Below are positions 23,501 to 34,243 of a DNA stretch of 64,000 nucleotides, in pieces. This DNA comes from Apium graveolens (Eukaryota > Streptophyta > Magnoliopsida > Apiales > Apiaceae): NCBI RefSeq assembly GCF_009905375.1, contig NC_133649.1, positions 232,351,792-232,415,791 of the forward strand. Reading direction: 5' to 3'. Each line of letters begins with the position of its first letter. The stretch's first letter is position 1. Position numbers and translations under genes: made by a program. The notes beneath the pieces are model-generated. The model searched no databases and was not told the origin of the DNA. It was given only the letters and a program-made list of their open reading frames with translations.

Positions 23501-25989
23501 TTGGGATCTAAAGGAACCGAAACCAATTCTTCTGCTGGCCTTCCTCTATTCTCATCATTTTCTCGAACATCCATATCTTCAATAGGAAGAACCTGCCCCC
23601 CGACTCCATCTGCCCTCAAAGAGGCCACATAACAGCTTCTAGCCATTTTTTGATCTCCCCTCTCTTCTCCAATCCCGTTTCGGGTGGGAAACTTCATGAC
23701 TGAATGGTAGGAAGAGGGGACTGCCTTGAAGGCATGTATCCCTGTTCTCCCCATGATAGCATTATAAGTTGAACTAGCCTTTACCACCACAAAATCCAGC
23801 ATCTGCGTTGCTTGCCTTGGCTCCGTACCTATGGTGGTTGGCAATTTAATTATCCCTTCCACAGGACATTCTACTCCAGCAAATCCATATATCGGCATGT
23901 CGGTTGGTGTCAACTGGGATTCGTTATACCCCATCCTTAGAAAGGTGTCGTGGAGCAAGATATCCACAGAAGCACCATTGTCCACAAGGACCCTCTTAAC
24001 CGGGCTATTTCCTATTATCGGCGTTATGACCAGCGGGTCGTCATGGGGAAACTTCACACCCTCTAGGCCGGAATCATCAAAAGCCAATGTTACTTCTGTC
24101 CTGGCCCTCTTCGGGGCTTCTCCAACAATATGCATAACCTCTCTAGTATATGCCTTTCTGGAATTTTTGGACAATCCAGCAGCAGTTGGACCTCCAAAGA
24201 TCGTGTTTATCACAGGCCCTCGAGGTCTCGGCCCTCCATAAATGGTGTTTATAACTGGTCCTCTAGGTTGGGGATTCCGCCCCTGATCATCTTGGTCCCT
24301 CCTACGATCTTCAAAGTTCTTCCTTCCATTATTGTTTCTGTCTCCTCCATCTCCAGTATACTTGTTCAGCCTTCCTTTTCGAATCAAAAACTCAATTTCA
24401 TCTTTCAACTGCCTACACTCATCGGTGTCATGGCCAACATCTTTGTGAAACCTGCAATACTTGCCCTTATCTAGCTTGGCGGGATCAGCCTTCAAGGGCT
24501 TAGGCCAGCGAATATCTCTGTCTTTCTCAATCTCCATCAAAATCTGACTTCTGGGAGCATTCAGCTTAGCGTATTCAGTGAACTTTTGCCCAGGTCCTCC
24601 CTTCTTGGGGGTTGAATCAGGGTTTTGTTCAGTTCTAGGATATTTATCCTTAGCGATATACTCCAAATCAGTTTTTCGTTTCTTGCCTCCAGTGGGCTCA
24701 TTACTTACTACGGTCTTCCTCATACTTTCTTCAACCTTGATATACTTCCCTGCCCTCTCTTGGAGCTGCAACATGCTCTCAGGGGGTCGTTTGGCCAAAG
24801 ACATCTTGAAAAACTCATCCCTAGTTCCTTGTTGCAGTGCTATCATGGCTACCTTATCATCAAGGTCTGGGACTTTTAAAGCCTCCTTTGTAAAACGATT
24901 TAGGTAATCTCTTAAGGATTCTTTAGCTCCCTGCACAAGACTCATAAGAGATGCTGAACTTTTCTCATGGACTCTTCCACTGATGAATTGCTTAATAAAA
25001 GCCTGACTTAATTCTCTGAATGATCCAATAGAATTTGGGGGTAGGCGACTGTACCATCTTTGAGCCATACCCGACAGGGTTTGAGGGAAGGCCCGACATT
25101 TTATATCATCATTCACGGGTTGCAGCAGCAGTGCATTAGAGAATGTCCTAACATGATTAGCGGGGTCTCCCGTGCCATCATAGGCTTTGATAGTGGGCAT
25201 CTTAAATTTTCTTGAGATATGGGCATTCATTATCTCTTCTGTGAAGGGTGGAGTTGGATCATCAGGATCTCCAAGGGGAAGGAGATTGCTTGGATCAGTT
25301 CTTGGGACAGCAGCCCTTCTTCTTACCGGACCATCCAGGTCTATGATAGGAGGAGGATTTCTCCCCCTAGGAGGTATGTGGGGTCTGGTGGCTTGGTGAG
25401 CCTCCAAATCACGCCTCAGCCTTTGGATTTCAGCCTCATGAGCCCTGATCTTTTCCTGCACTTCTTGGGGATTCGCCCCTGGGGTGCTTTGGGGGCGTTG
25501 CCTTCCATCGGCCATTGGCTCTTTTCCAGGACGCCTCCTTCTCGGGGCCACTTCATCATCCGAAGATTCGGAGTCTCTCTCAGTGTATGGACCAGAAAAT
25601 TCCCGATCCTCAGGGATAGGATCCAAACCTCGTATATAGGGGGGCGACCGCCCTCGTGCTTCGCTTCGCCCAGCATATCCACTTCCTCCAACCTCAGGGT
25701 GAAGGGGCATCCCATAAGGGGGGTTAGTAGTAACAATAGTTGAATATTCATACCCGACGGGTCGAGAATTCACAGGTATATGTATTTGTTGAACTTGAGG
25801 ATTCGTACCTTGAATAGTCGGGGGAGTTGTCCCTTGTGGCTGAGGATGAGTTGCCCCTGTCTGGGCTTCCCCCTGAGTAGATGTATAAGTTGAATGGGGA
25901 GGAACCTCCACGGTTGATGAAATCACCTGGGTTGTCCCTGATGGTGTTCCCTCCTTCAGAGTGCTAGTTGTTCTCCGTGTTCTCGCCAT
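20593..25989 (-). CDS. gag-pol: Gag-pol polyprotein of T1 (gag, protease, RT, two RNases H, integrase)
   Basis: One open frame of 1798 codons starts at the ATG at 25989 (MARTRRTT), only 17 bp after the primer site. In order: a Pro-rich N-terminus with an Arg/Glu coiled stretch (about residues 170-200); gag capsid domain (about 265-415); a Cys/His zinc-binding motif CRFHKDVGHDTDEC (about 513); protease with VDNGAS (about 668); RT (about 900-1110) with Y-V-D-D near 1039; a first RNase H (about 1180-1300) whose usual first Asp is not seen (YLAVSES), so it is probably a degenerate connection domain; an archaeal-type RNase H (about 1333-1450) with YFDGAS, NEAEYEAL and GDSKL; and integrase with HHCC (about 1550-1600) and the triad D near 1625, D near 1683, E near 1720. 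A stop ends it before the integrase tail. It is otherwise intact and likely recent. Confidence 0.95.
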   Translation of the reverse strand: MARTRRTTSTLKEGTPSGTTQVISSTVEVPPHSTYTSTQGEAQTGATHPQPQGTTPPTIQGTNPQVQQIHIPVNSRPVGYEYSTIVTTNPPYGMPLHPEVGGSGYAGRSEARGRSPPYIRGLDPIPEDREFSGPYTERDSESSDDEVAPRRRRPGKEPMADGRQRPQSTPGANPQEVQEKIRAHEAEIQRLRRDLEAHQATRPHIPPRGRNPPPIIDLDGPVRRRAAVPRTDPSNLLPLGDPDDPTPPFTEEIMNAHISRKFKMPTIKAYDGTGDPANHVRTFSNALLLQPVNDDIKCRAFPQTLSGMAQRWYSRLPPNSIGSFRELSQAFIKQFISGRVHEKSSASLMSLVQGAKESLRDYLNRFTKEALKVPDLDDKVAMIALQQGTRDEFFKMSLAKRPPESMLQLQERAGKYIKVEESMRKTVVSNEPTGGKKRKTDLEYIAKDKYPRTEQNPDSTPKKGGPGQKFTEYAKLNAPRSQILMEIEKDRDIRWPKPLKADPAKLDKGKYCRFHKDVGHDTDECRQLKDEIEFLIRKGRLNKYTGDGGDRNNNGRKNFEDRRRDQDDQGRNPQPRGPVINTIYGGPRPRGPVINTIFGGPTAAGLSKNSRKAYTREVMHIVGEAPKRARTEVTLAFDDSGLEGVKFPHDDPLVITPIIGNSPVKRVLVDNGASVDILLHDTFLRMGYNESQLTPTDMPIYGFAGVECPVEGIIKLPTTIGTEPRQATQMLDFVVVKASSTYNAIMGRTGIHAFKAVPSSYHSVMKFPTRNGIGEERGDQKMARSCYVASLRADGVGGQVLPIEDMDVRENDENRGRPAEELVSVPLDPKNPERMTFIGATLEEPLRGKLVKFLQENSDVFAWSAADMPGIDPELITHKLNVDPSRKTVKQKKRNFAPERQEAIKQEVEKLLEAGFIEEIQFPEWLANPVMVKKANGKWRMCIDFTDLNDACPKDCFPLPRIDTLIDATAGHEMLSFMDGFSGYNQIKMHKDDIPKVSFITDFGVYCYLVMAFGLKNAGATYQRLVNKIFKDLIGKTMEVYVDDMLVKSLVKTDHITHLREAFEVLRYHKMMLNPTKCAFGVGSGKFLGLMVSKRGIEANPDKIKAILDMEPPKSVKDVQKLTGRVAALGRFISKSGDKCLSFFKSLKNIKDFVWSEENQKAFEELKKYTGQAPLLAKPVLGEVLFLYLAVSESALSAVLVKEELKVQKPVYYVSKILHGAELNYSAIEKFALALVMASRKLRPYFQAHQIEVLTNQPLRNIIHSPKASGRLIKWAIELGEFDLKYKPRMAIKAQALADFVVECTIPNQEVGGQEDTTPQDKGVDNGDNEKEYWVLYFDGASKTNSSGAGLVLQSPDGFLIEYAMKLDFPTTNNEAEYEALIAGLGLAGTLRVKNLKVRGDSKLIISQVKGEFEARDDTMAKYVRLVKAVMTQFNECHVEHIPREENAKADALSKFASSEIEESSGSVYFRVLKTRSIDVKLVDPVGLGTSWIDPIKAHIQTGWLPSDTIEARKLTVRALRYSLIDGILYKRSFVVPYLRCLRPDEARLALEEVHGGICGQHLGGRALAHKITRLGFYWPEMMADAKEYVKKCDRCQKHAPVARQPPEMLTSINSPIPFAMWGMDILGPFPMATAQRKFLIVAIDYFTKWIEAKPLAKITTKQVAQFLWENIMCRYGIPRILVTDNGTQFNNEEFKKYCEENEIELRFTSVAHPQANGQAEVANRIILDGLKKRIEKSRNNWVDEILPILWAYRTTCRVTTGATPFLLAYGAEAVVPVEISHSSPRIQAFNAEENGEG

Positions 25990-26005
25990 GGTTGTTGTTC
26001 CATTT

Positions 26006-26022
26006 TCCCACAGACGGCGCCA
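26006..26022 (-). other. Primer binding site of T1
   Basis: On the - strand tggcgccgtctgtggga starts two bases after the 5' LTR end. It is not the Met-type site of the other elements here. I cannot assign the tRNA with certainty. Confidence 0.85.
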
Positions 26023-26024
26023 AA

Positions 26025-26593
26025 TGTTATGGATTAAAACTACTATATATAATTGCTGTATTTAATACTAAGGAACGTGAGCTCCAAGGCTCGATTTGAC
26101 TGCTCTTGTGTTTCGTGACTCAATCTGCCTTAACAAGATGCCTACGTACCTTGCTGATTGCCAAGGATCAAGTCAAAAAACGTAGTTCTGATTTGTGGGG
26201 TGAGGCCCTTTATATAGATGTGGGAGTCCTTGAATTGGACTTGGTATAGGAGACTTGGTGGACAAGCCTCTGAATTAGGATAGACTTAGGAGTCCTAGGA
26301 AGTAGGAAGCTGATCCCTTATCCTTTTAGGTCCCCTTGAGGCTAATCTATAAGGATTTATATCCTTATCGGGACTCTTCTCAATAGCTGATTTTTCCCTT
26401 ATTAATTAATTACGAAATTAATTAATAATTAGGGCTTTTGGGCCTTTTTTATTCCATCAGGCCTGATCTGGTCCATCAGGCTTAACCTTTCTGGTCTGAG
26501 TTTCATATATCTTTTTATTGGGCCTAGTAGCCCACAGCTTGTATAATTAATGCAGTATTTAATTATACAATAATAATTTATTTATCCCTATCA
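26025..26593 (-). repeat. 5' LTR of T1, 569 bp
   Basis: Same length as 15500-16068 with two differences found. TG...CA ends, followed by the duplication gaaag at 26594-26598. It carries the promoter for gag-pol. Confidence 0.97.
26209..26216 (-). promoter_or_regulatory. TATA box in T1 5' LTR
   Basis: On the - strand tatataaa, about 185 bp from the LTR end that faces gag. It fits a U3/R boundary for the element's RNA. Confidence 0.6.
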
Positions 26594-26609
26594 GAAAGAA
26601 TTGGCAAGT
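26594..26609 (-). pseudogene. 16-bp remnant of C1 ORF3 between T1 and S1
   Basis: This stub includes the right gaaag duplication of T1 (26594-26598) and the left caagt duplication of S1 (26605-26609). It is C1 sequence: with one copy of each duplication counted, the ORF3 frame stays open from 28326 through this stub into 15499. It shows that T1 and S1 entered the same ORF only a few bases apart. Confidence 0.85.
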
Positions 26610-28325
26610 TGAAGGGTTTTTAGCACATAAATGCAACGAAAACGTAAATTTAAATATTAAAAAACCCGAAACCCTCCGCAGGATCCATGCGAAAAATAAT
26701 ATTTAATTCGTAGTTCAATATGTTTACCTTAAGAAGCTTTACGTTAATGGAAAGATGGAGGTCTTTAATAGCGATCCAAGAACGATGAACGGAAATCCCT
26801 AGCAGCTGCTCCTCAAGTATGAAGCACTCCACCGGTATCCACCAAGAGTACAATGTGATGGAGGAGGAAGAGGTTGAGAGAATTAGTTGCCTCCCTCTTG
26901 TTCTACTTTAGAATTAGGGTTAATTATTTGGGTTGAGGCAAATAGGGTTTATAATAGTATATTTATAGGCAAAATTTTCAGCTGAAAATTTTCCATAAAA
27001 TATTATTATTATTAACCCTTTAATTGATTATTCTTATTAACCAATTAACTAATAATTATAACACCTTTTAATCATTAATCCCTTTTCTAAACACTTTAGA
27101 AAAATAATTCTCTCACTTGATTTAATTTTCAAAATTAAATTCTTAATTAATAATATTAAGAGCTTTTCTTAATTAAATCTCATTTAATCAATTATTAAAT
27201 CTGCTAATTAATTATTTATTTCACAAATAAATAATTACCAGCCATTATTAAATAATTCCTCCACCATTAAATCATTCTCTTTTATGGTGTGACCCTTTAG
27301 GTTCAATATTAAGCCGGTAGTAGAAATAAATAATAATAAAACTATTTTATCATTATTTATATAAATTCTCTAATTTATTAAATATGATTAATTAATAAAT
27401 TAATCATATTTAATCTACATCGTGAGGGATACTTCTCAGCATATCGCGACTATCCGGATAATACGAATTCACTGCTTAGAATACCAAGAACCTACAATCA
27501 ATTCCTTCTATCCTGCAATGTCACGATTAAATACAAGGCATGGAACTTGTGTCAAACCTATCTTATTTAATCATTTGCTTTCCCATTCACTATGCTTAGT
27601 TCTATTCAATGTAAATTAGAAACTCCTTTCTAATTTCATTCACTCTGGCCAGAGATTCCTGAACTAGCATAAGTGGATCAGCATTGAACATTCTCTTCCT
27701 TCACTGGAAGGGGTAGATCCTTTATTGAACATACACTATCTTCGTGTACAAATTCCTATACCCAGTAGAGCCCGTATAATTATCCCTGGAGACTAAGAAC
27801 TAAACCAAAGCATAGTTTTGTATACACAAGATGACTATGATGACCTCAAGTCTAAGGATACTTGTACAACTATCACTATGTGAACAACTGCTGACACATG
27901 AGTGAACTCCATCAGTTGTTCAGCTGTGTGAGTCATGTTCAGTGAACTTATTCTATAATAAGCACCTACATACTAGCTATAGTGTCACCACACAAATGTC
28001 TATAAAAACAGACATCCTTCATAATGAAGCAAGCATAGTATGTACCGATCTTTGCGGATTACTAATTACCAGTTAGTAATCCTATGACCAGGAAATATTT
28101 AAGTTTAGAGTTATCATCTTTTAGGTCTCATTATTATGATCTCATCATAATCCATAAAAAGCTTTACTCTAAACTATAGTATATCTTATTTAAACACTTA
28201 AATGGATAAAGCCCGTAATAAAACCAAAACAAGTCTTTTATTAATATCAATGAAATCAAAACAGATTACATAAAAGTTATTCCTAATTAATCATACATGA
28301 TTGGACTTAAGACACATCTCTTTCA
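26610..28325 (-). mobile_element. S1: solo LTR, 1716 bp, probably copia
   Basis: TG...CA ends with the perfect 5-bp duplication caagt at 26605-26609 and 28326-28330, and no internal sequence. It probably arose by recombination between two LTRs of one element. On the - strand a TATA box (26960-26967) is followed by a leader-like stretch, and the end (gctaaaaacccttca) resembles copia LTR ends, so I orient it as -. The family assignment is tentative. It has no coding content; open stretches of about 65 codons are chance. It interrupts ORF3 of C1. Confidence 0.88.
26960..26967 (-). promoter_or_regulatory. TATA box in solo LTR S1
   Basis: tataaata on the - strand, about 350 bp before the LTR end. 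It supports the - orientation and could drive transcription into T1. Confidence 0.5.
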
Positions 28326-29507
28326 CAAGTGAGCCAATAAATCATCTAAAAGATGATGCTCACTTGCTTGGATTTTTGGCTTCTCTAATAGAGTTAAAGA
28401 TGGAGAATTTTAAAGTGATGTATGAATCATGTCTACATCCAGTGAGTGCGTAGGTGAGTTCGGTGTTTCAGGTGCTTCAATAATTAATGATTTTGGCTGT
28501 GACTCCACATTTATTGGAGTCACATCAAGCTGACTTTGAGATGGTACAGTGACTGAGTCTTTAGCTCCAGTTTGCACTGTGTGTGTTCCCTGTGCATCCC
28601 CAAGGGTTTTAGATCTTTTCTTTCTGGCATAAGTATATGGTGAACTTGTGTCCCTAACCCTCTTTTCCTGTGCTCCTGGTTGGGAGATTGTTTCAATAGT
28701 AACATCCTTTTGGGAAGATGAAACTAGAATTGAGTTGATTTCCTTATTAACAACCACAGTTTGTTGGGAAACTGTGGTGTGGCTAGGCTTGGGTACACTA
28801 ATCTCACCAGCCTTATCCTTAGGGTTTCTTTGATTTTCACCCTGTCCCTCACCTAACTCACTCTCCTTCACACTCCCCTCTTTATATTTGGTAGTTTTTG
28901 CAACTGGTTTCTTTTGAAAGAAACCAGAGGGGGCTTTCTTTGCTTTCGATTTTGAAGTTGTTGATTTGGTAGCTTGGGTAGGTATCTATTAGGTCATTGA
29001 CACAGATGCCATAGCTACACTTGAAGGCAAAGAAATTTGTGAGGTTTGAAGAGTAGAGACAGTGGTGCTTACCTCACTTACCTGAGGGCCCTCCATGATT
29101 GGAAAGTAGAAGAGGGGCACCTCTTTGTGGTGACTTGCTCTGTTAAGATCTGCAATGATTCTCCTTTCTTAACCCAACAATTCAGTTTATTGGTTGAGTT
29201 CTCAACAACAATATTCTCAACAAGGTGGTTAGCAAGCATCATAAAGAATCTAGCATAGTAGACACTTTTACCTCTCTTATTAAGTTCCCCTAACTTATAA
29301 CCTAACTTAAACATGATCGAGTCACTGAAATTAAAGTACTTATCAATAACTAGCATATAAAGCATGCTAAGCATGGCAATGTTAACAGAATCAAAGTAAC
29401 TCACTTTACCAGAAAATACTTTAGTTACCACATCACACAGATAGCTTCATTCCTTTCTAAGACCTAGCCTCTTAATCTCACTTAACTTAGAACTAGAAAG
29501 TGCATAG
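28326..29507 (-). pseudogene. Middle part of ORF3 of copia C1
   Basis: It continues from the part beyond G3. The first stretch (29507-29078) reads as a folded domain with DVVTKVFSGKVSYFDSVNI and MMLANHLVENIVVEN, broken by a stop near 29448. The next (28871-28410) is hydrophilic, rich in Ser, Thr, Lys and Pro, with a basic patch (ARKKRSK). 28409-28326 continues to a Leu-rich end at the S1 junction. The catag duplication of G3 is at 29503-29507. I recognise no enzyme; the same ORF exists in C2. Confidence 0.72.
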
Positions 29508-32500
29508 TGTAACGCCCTCCAGACCCGGGGTATAAGCCTGGGAGTTACTAGCTAATCACCAAACCTGTACAATCTGATTAACAAATAATAAAGAAATAAA
29601 TCTAAACCCCTTTAATACTAACCAGGATCTTTTTAGGTTGAAGTATGAAAACAAGACCCACTAACTACTTTATTAAAAACCAAATTCAAAATCTTATAAA
29701 CTCTCGTTATTACAAACCAATGTCTAACCAGTTTTAAACTAAGTTCATCTTTTTTCAAACACACACACACTAAATATCTATACTCCACCTGTTCGGGCAA
29801 CTCAAAGCTTTCTTCCTGGATTGGGATCAACACCTTGGGTATGAGATGATCCCGAGGCTTGACCCGCTTCTTTACCACTCGAGTCCTGATGGGTTTCATA
29901 TTCCTTCTAAACTGAAAATAATAAGGTGAATAATAATAAAAAGGGTGAACCAAAAATTGCTCAATAAGTCCGGAAAATATAAATAGTGTTTAAGCAGTTT
30001 AAGTGAAACGATAACCTGGGTATATCTCCAAAGATATAGCCCCGCGAGAATAGAAAGAAGGCCATTACTGGCGAGTACAAACGAACTAAACTCGATACAA
30101 GATTGCATCTATACCCTGCTAATCAGCCAGAATACAGTGTAGATCTATATCCCATTATATAGATCCCGTCGGGCACCGAGGCACTACGGCCCATCTCAAG
30201 GATCCAGTTGTGTCCCGGTCCTTAGGATTAAGTAAACTTAATCCCCAAAAGTATCACTAACTAGTCCATGGAGTAGCAACCGGAACAATCGGTATGCTTT
30301 GATATATTCTAATCACCAGAATATATCAGTATTTGTGAGTAACAATTGGAATATAAAAATTTAATTCAAATGGAAAGGAAAAATCCAGAATCGAAATGAA
30401 ATATGAATAAGAGAATCAAAAGAGTGCAAGCGGGATAAGAATATGAAGAAATATCACTATTCTGAAAGTAGAATGGGGGAGAAACTTGCTTTCTGCGCGA
30501 CTCACTGCAAATATGACACCGTCGTCTATCACCGACTCAACATGCCTTGCTGGCTTAGCTTCTTTTAGAGAAATAGACTGTTTTAGTCATTTCGTACTTC
30601 AATTGCGTCTTGAACCGACTTCACATCTTTCCTATTGTCTACCCATGCACTTATGACTGACTTGTATATTACATATTAGCAAGTAAGACTCTATTAACCA
30701 CATAATACATATAAGCACATAAGCACATAATCATTTTTATAGTTAAAAATAATTTTTAGAATCAAAATCGATTCGCTGATCGCTCAACCGATCATTATCT
30801 GACTCGTTTCCTATTTTTCGGGCTCGTCTCAGCACGCGACTGGACTGATAATTAAACAAATAACAAAGTCAACTAATTTCTATAAGCAATTAGGTCTTAA
30901 TATTATTTTTAATGAAAAGAATTCATTTTTCTGAGTCAAAGGGCTTTCGTTTCGCTCGAATCGGACTAACGGTCTAATTACTATCAATTAATTACGGATA
31001 ATTCAATTTAATATTCAACATAAATACTTATTACTAATTTTTAAACCCTAAAATAATTTTTAAATCAATATTTAAGAAAAATCAGAATTAAAAATGATTT
31101 TTCTATAATTTTTGGAATTAAAATAAATTTATTATGATTTATTAAAAATTATTTGATTAATTATCAAAATAATTAATCATTTTTAAATAATTAATAAATA
31201 ATAAATATATATTAATTAATTATTAAATAATTGTGAAAATAATTAAATCTAATTTTTAGAATATATTTCAGAATTATTTATAATATAAATCAATTAATTA
31301 AATAATTAATTAACTAATTAATAAAATAAATAAAACTGATTTTTATAATTAATAAAAATAAAAATAAAAATTAAATCCAGAAACACTTGTCAGAAAATGA
31401 ATTCTGACAATAACGGATCAAAGGCGGGTTGAAATTGGGTCAGAAACCCGGTTGCCAAGAACAATCCGGGTCGGGATGAACACATCGGAAAATTACCAGA
31501 TTCCGGTAGGTTCCCCAGACTCCGGCAACCTCAATTCAGGCCAAAATCAGTACCGTTTGTACTAATTTCTACAGGGTTTCAACTAAAAACAACTTCCCCA
31601 ATCTAATTCAGGCCAAAACAAACCACAAACATCACGGAATCACCATCTCCGACCACGACCGTCATGAACTCCGGCCAAAATACGAAATCACAGAATCGTA
31701 CATAAAATCAAATGTTCTATAGTGCAAACTGAAGCCAAGAACACATACAATCGAAGCCCTAACATCTTAATAACCAAATATTCACAGAAATTACAGAGTT
31801 GTGATTTGAAAATCGAACATAAACCCTAATAATCGTGAATCACTATCCATACATCGTTCATTCAATTAAATACCATAAATCGTCTGTATATCATCTAACA
31901 AAGCTATATCAATCATAAAAACATCATAATAACCCCAGAATCAAAAAGTCCAAATTTGAGTATAAACCCTAGAAATCGAAAATCAAAAACTACGAATCAA
32001 AATATGAAATTGATACTAGAAATGGAAAGAACAGATCAAGACCTTCAATTTCAGTACTTGAATCACACGATTTGATGAAGAAATCAGCTGGAAATCCTTG
32101 ATTGATTCTTCGACCCGACTTGGTTCAACCCGACCCGGTTTGCAGAGAATTTTGATTAATTTCTGATTTTTAATTAATAATTATAGTTAATTAAATAAAA
32201 ATTAGGCTATTTATAGTAGTAAAATTAATACTCCTAAATAAAATTAAGGCCCTAATTCTACACTTTTCAAAATTAATAAGCCCCTAATTTTATAATTTTT
32301 GAGTATTAAAATTTAATTTATAAATATTTTATATATGCAATATATATGCCAAAATTTCCCAAAAATTGTGACTAATGCAAAAATACAAAGAAATAAAAGT
32401 CCTATAATTTTATAAAAATAAAAATGTGATTTTTGTGGGGTTTTTAACACTCAATGGGGCCCGAAAAAGTCATTTTTCACAAAACGAGAAAATTCATAAA

Positions 32501-32775
32501 ATAACTAGATGCTCAGAATAATGCAATGGTAAAAGCCGTTTGATGAAAAATAAGGCCCATTATTTTATTTGAAATACCTGCTTTAAAATCATGGTTCGGG
32601 TCATAAAACGTTTGAAATGAAAGCTATAAACGAAAAATAAAATACCTGGAAAATTCCTTAAAAATACCTGGACGACACAGAATGAACATAACACATGGCA
32701 ATTAGGGTTTAACAGTTAATTCCACATAAATGACACATTAACACACATAATTTATTATAAATATTATATAATTTA
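29508..32775 (-). repeat. 3' LTR of G3 (inner end lost)
   Basis: Aligns with 36497-39772. Outer end tgtaacgccctcc is intact. The inner end lacks the first ~30 bp of the LTR and the polypurine tract: the integrase tail region runs straight into LTR sequence at about 32775. The TATA equivalent lies at about 32205-32216. Short frames (for example 29633-29953) have no protein support. Confidence 0.9.
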
Positions 32776-32784
32776 TGTCCTCAG

Positions 32785-34240
32785 AATCTTGCTATAAAAA
32801 AAATGATGATATTTCTCTAACATTTCACTCTCAAGTTCCCAGGTTCATTCTTCAACCATAGGGTTTCTCCACAATACTCGCACTAAAGATACAGACTTAT
32901 TTCTCAACACTTTGTCTTGTCGATCTAAAATTCTTATCGGCTGTTCTACAAAAGACAAATCAGGATGGATATATATCGGTTCATACTCTATTACATGCCT
33001 AGAATCAGGATTATATCGCTTAAGCATCGACACGTGAAACACATTATGAATATGTTACATATGAGGCGGTAAAGCTAATTCGTATGCAACTTTTCCCACT
33101 TTTTTTCAAAATTTCAAATGGTTCGATGTATCGTGGCTTCAATTTACCCTTGTTTCCAAATCTGGTCAATCCTTTCCATGGCGATATTTTGAGTAACACG
33201 TGCTCTCCTTCCTGGTAGTTCATATCCTTCCTTGCTTGATCTGCATATATGTGTTGCCTGTTTTGTGCTGCATCCAATCATTTTCGAATAAGTTCTATCT
33301 TTTCTTTAGTCTGTTGGATTAATTCTGGACCCAAAACCTTGCGTTCTCCAACTTCATCCCAATATACTGGTGAACTGTATTTTCTTCCGTATAAAGCTTC
33401 GTACGGTGGCATTCCAATGCTTGCGTGATAGCTGTTATTGTAAGAAAAATCAACCAAAGGTAAATGCTCATCCCAACTGCCTTCGAAATCAATCGCATAA
33501 ACTCGTAGCATATCTTCAATTATTTAGATAGTTCTTTCATTTTGCCCATCGGTTTGCGGATGATAAGCGGTACTCATGTTTAATTTAGTTCCAAGGAATT
33601 CTTGAAATTGTCTCCAAAATCTTGAATTGAAACGGGGATCTCGATCAGACATGATAGATATTGGAACTCCATGTCACATCACAATTTCCTTGAGATACAA
33701 GTGCACTAGCTTGTCGAGTGAAAATATTTCGTTAATCGGTAGAAAATATGTCGACTTTGTTAGTATGTCAATGATTACCCATATCGCATCATGATTGGCT
33801 TTAGTTCTTGGTAGTCCTACCACAAAATCCATCTTTAGATGTTCCCATTTCCATTCTGGAATATCTAATGGTTGCAGTAATCCACTCGGTCAATGTTCCA
33901 CTTTAACTCGCTGGCATGTGTAGCATTTACTTACCCATTCGGCTATCTCCTTCTTCATATTTGGCCACCAAAAGTTTTCCTTCAGATCACGATACAATTT
34001 TGTATTTCCCGGATGAATGGAATATTTCGAACTGTGCGTATCTCATAATATTTCCTCTTTCAGTTCTGCCACATTAGGGATCCAGATTTTTGATGCAAAG
34101 CGTAGGATTCCTTCGTTATCCTTCTGAGTTGTGATTTCTTCTCCAGTTAAGTCGTCATCTTGACTCATCACTTCTTCTTGATAGCGGAGAATCTTCTCTA
34201 ATAACTCCGGTTGAAAAGTCATAGCGTAGATAGCTTCTGT
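32785..34240 (-). pseudogene. Integrase of G3
   Basis: Homologous to G1 integrase and read on the - strand with several breaks. A zinc-domain region lies at about 34040-33900. The first core Asp (MDF) is at 33828-33830 and the Glu lies near 33537. A stop follows near 33525. Open pieces are 33511-33278, 33277-33044 and 33042-32845, the last holding FHVSMLKRY and VLWRNP. A stop replaces the codon before TWELES. Not functional. Confidence 0.88.
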
Positions 34241-34243
34241 GGA

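Larger units (their letters stand above)
15500..26593 (-). mobile_element. T1: Ty3/gypsy Tat-lineage retrotransposon with antisense gene
   Basis: A complete 11,094-bp element on the - strand: 5' LTR 26025-26593, primer site 26006-26022, gag-pol 25989-20284, spacer with an opposite-strand gene (18045-19947), repeat-rich region, polypurine tract 16069-16085 and 3' LTR 15500-16068. It is flanked by the 5-bp duplication gaaag (15495-15499 and 26594-26598). The LTRs are both 569 bp and I find only two differences, so the insertion is recent. A second RNase H of archaeal type between RNase H and integrase places it in the Tat lineage (established for that group). It sits in ORF3 of C1, only 16 bp from solo LTR S1. 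Confidence 0.96.

Noticed and set aside
29633..30108. Two overlapping frames on the - strand in G3 3' LTR
   Set aside because: They are not kept in the 5' LTR copy (36600-37100) because of indels, and they have no recognisable domain.
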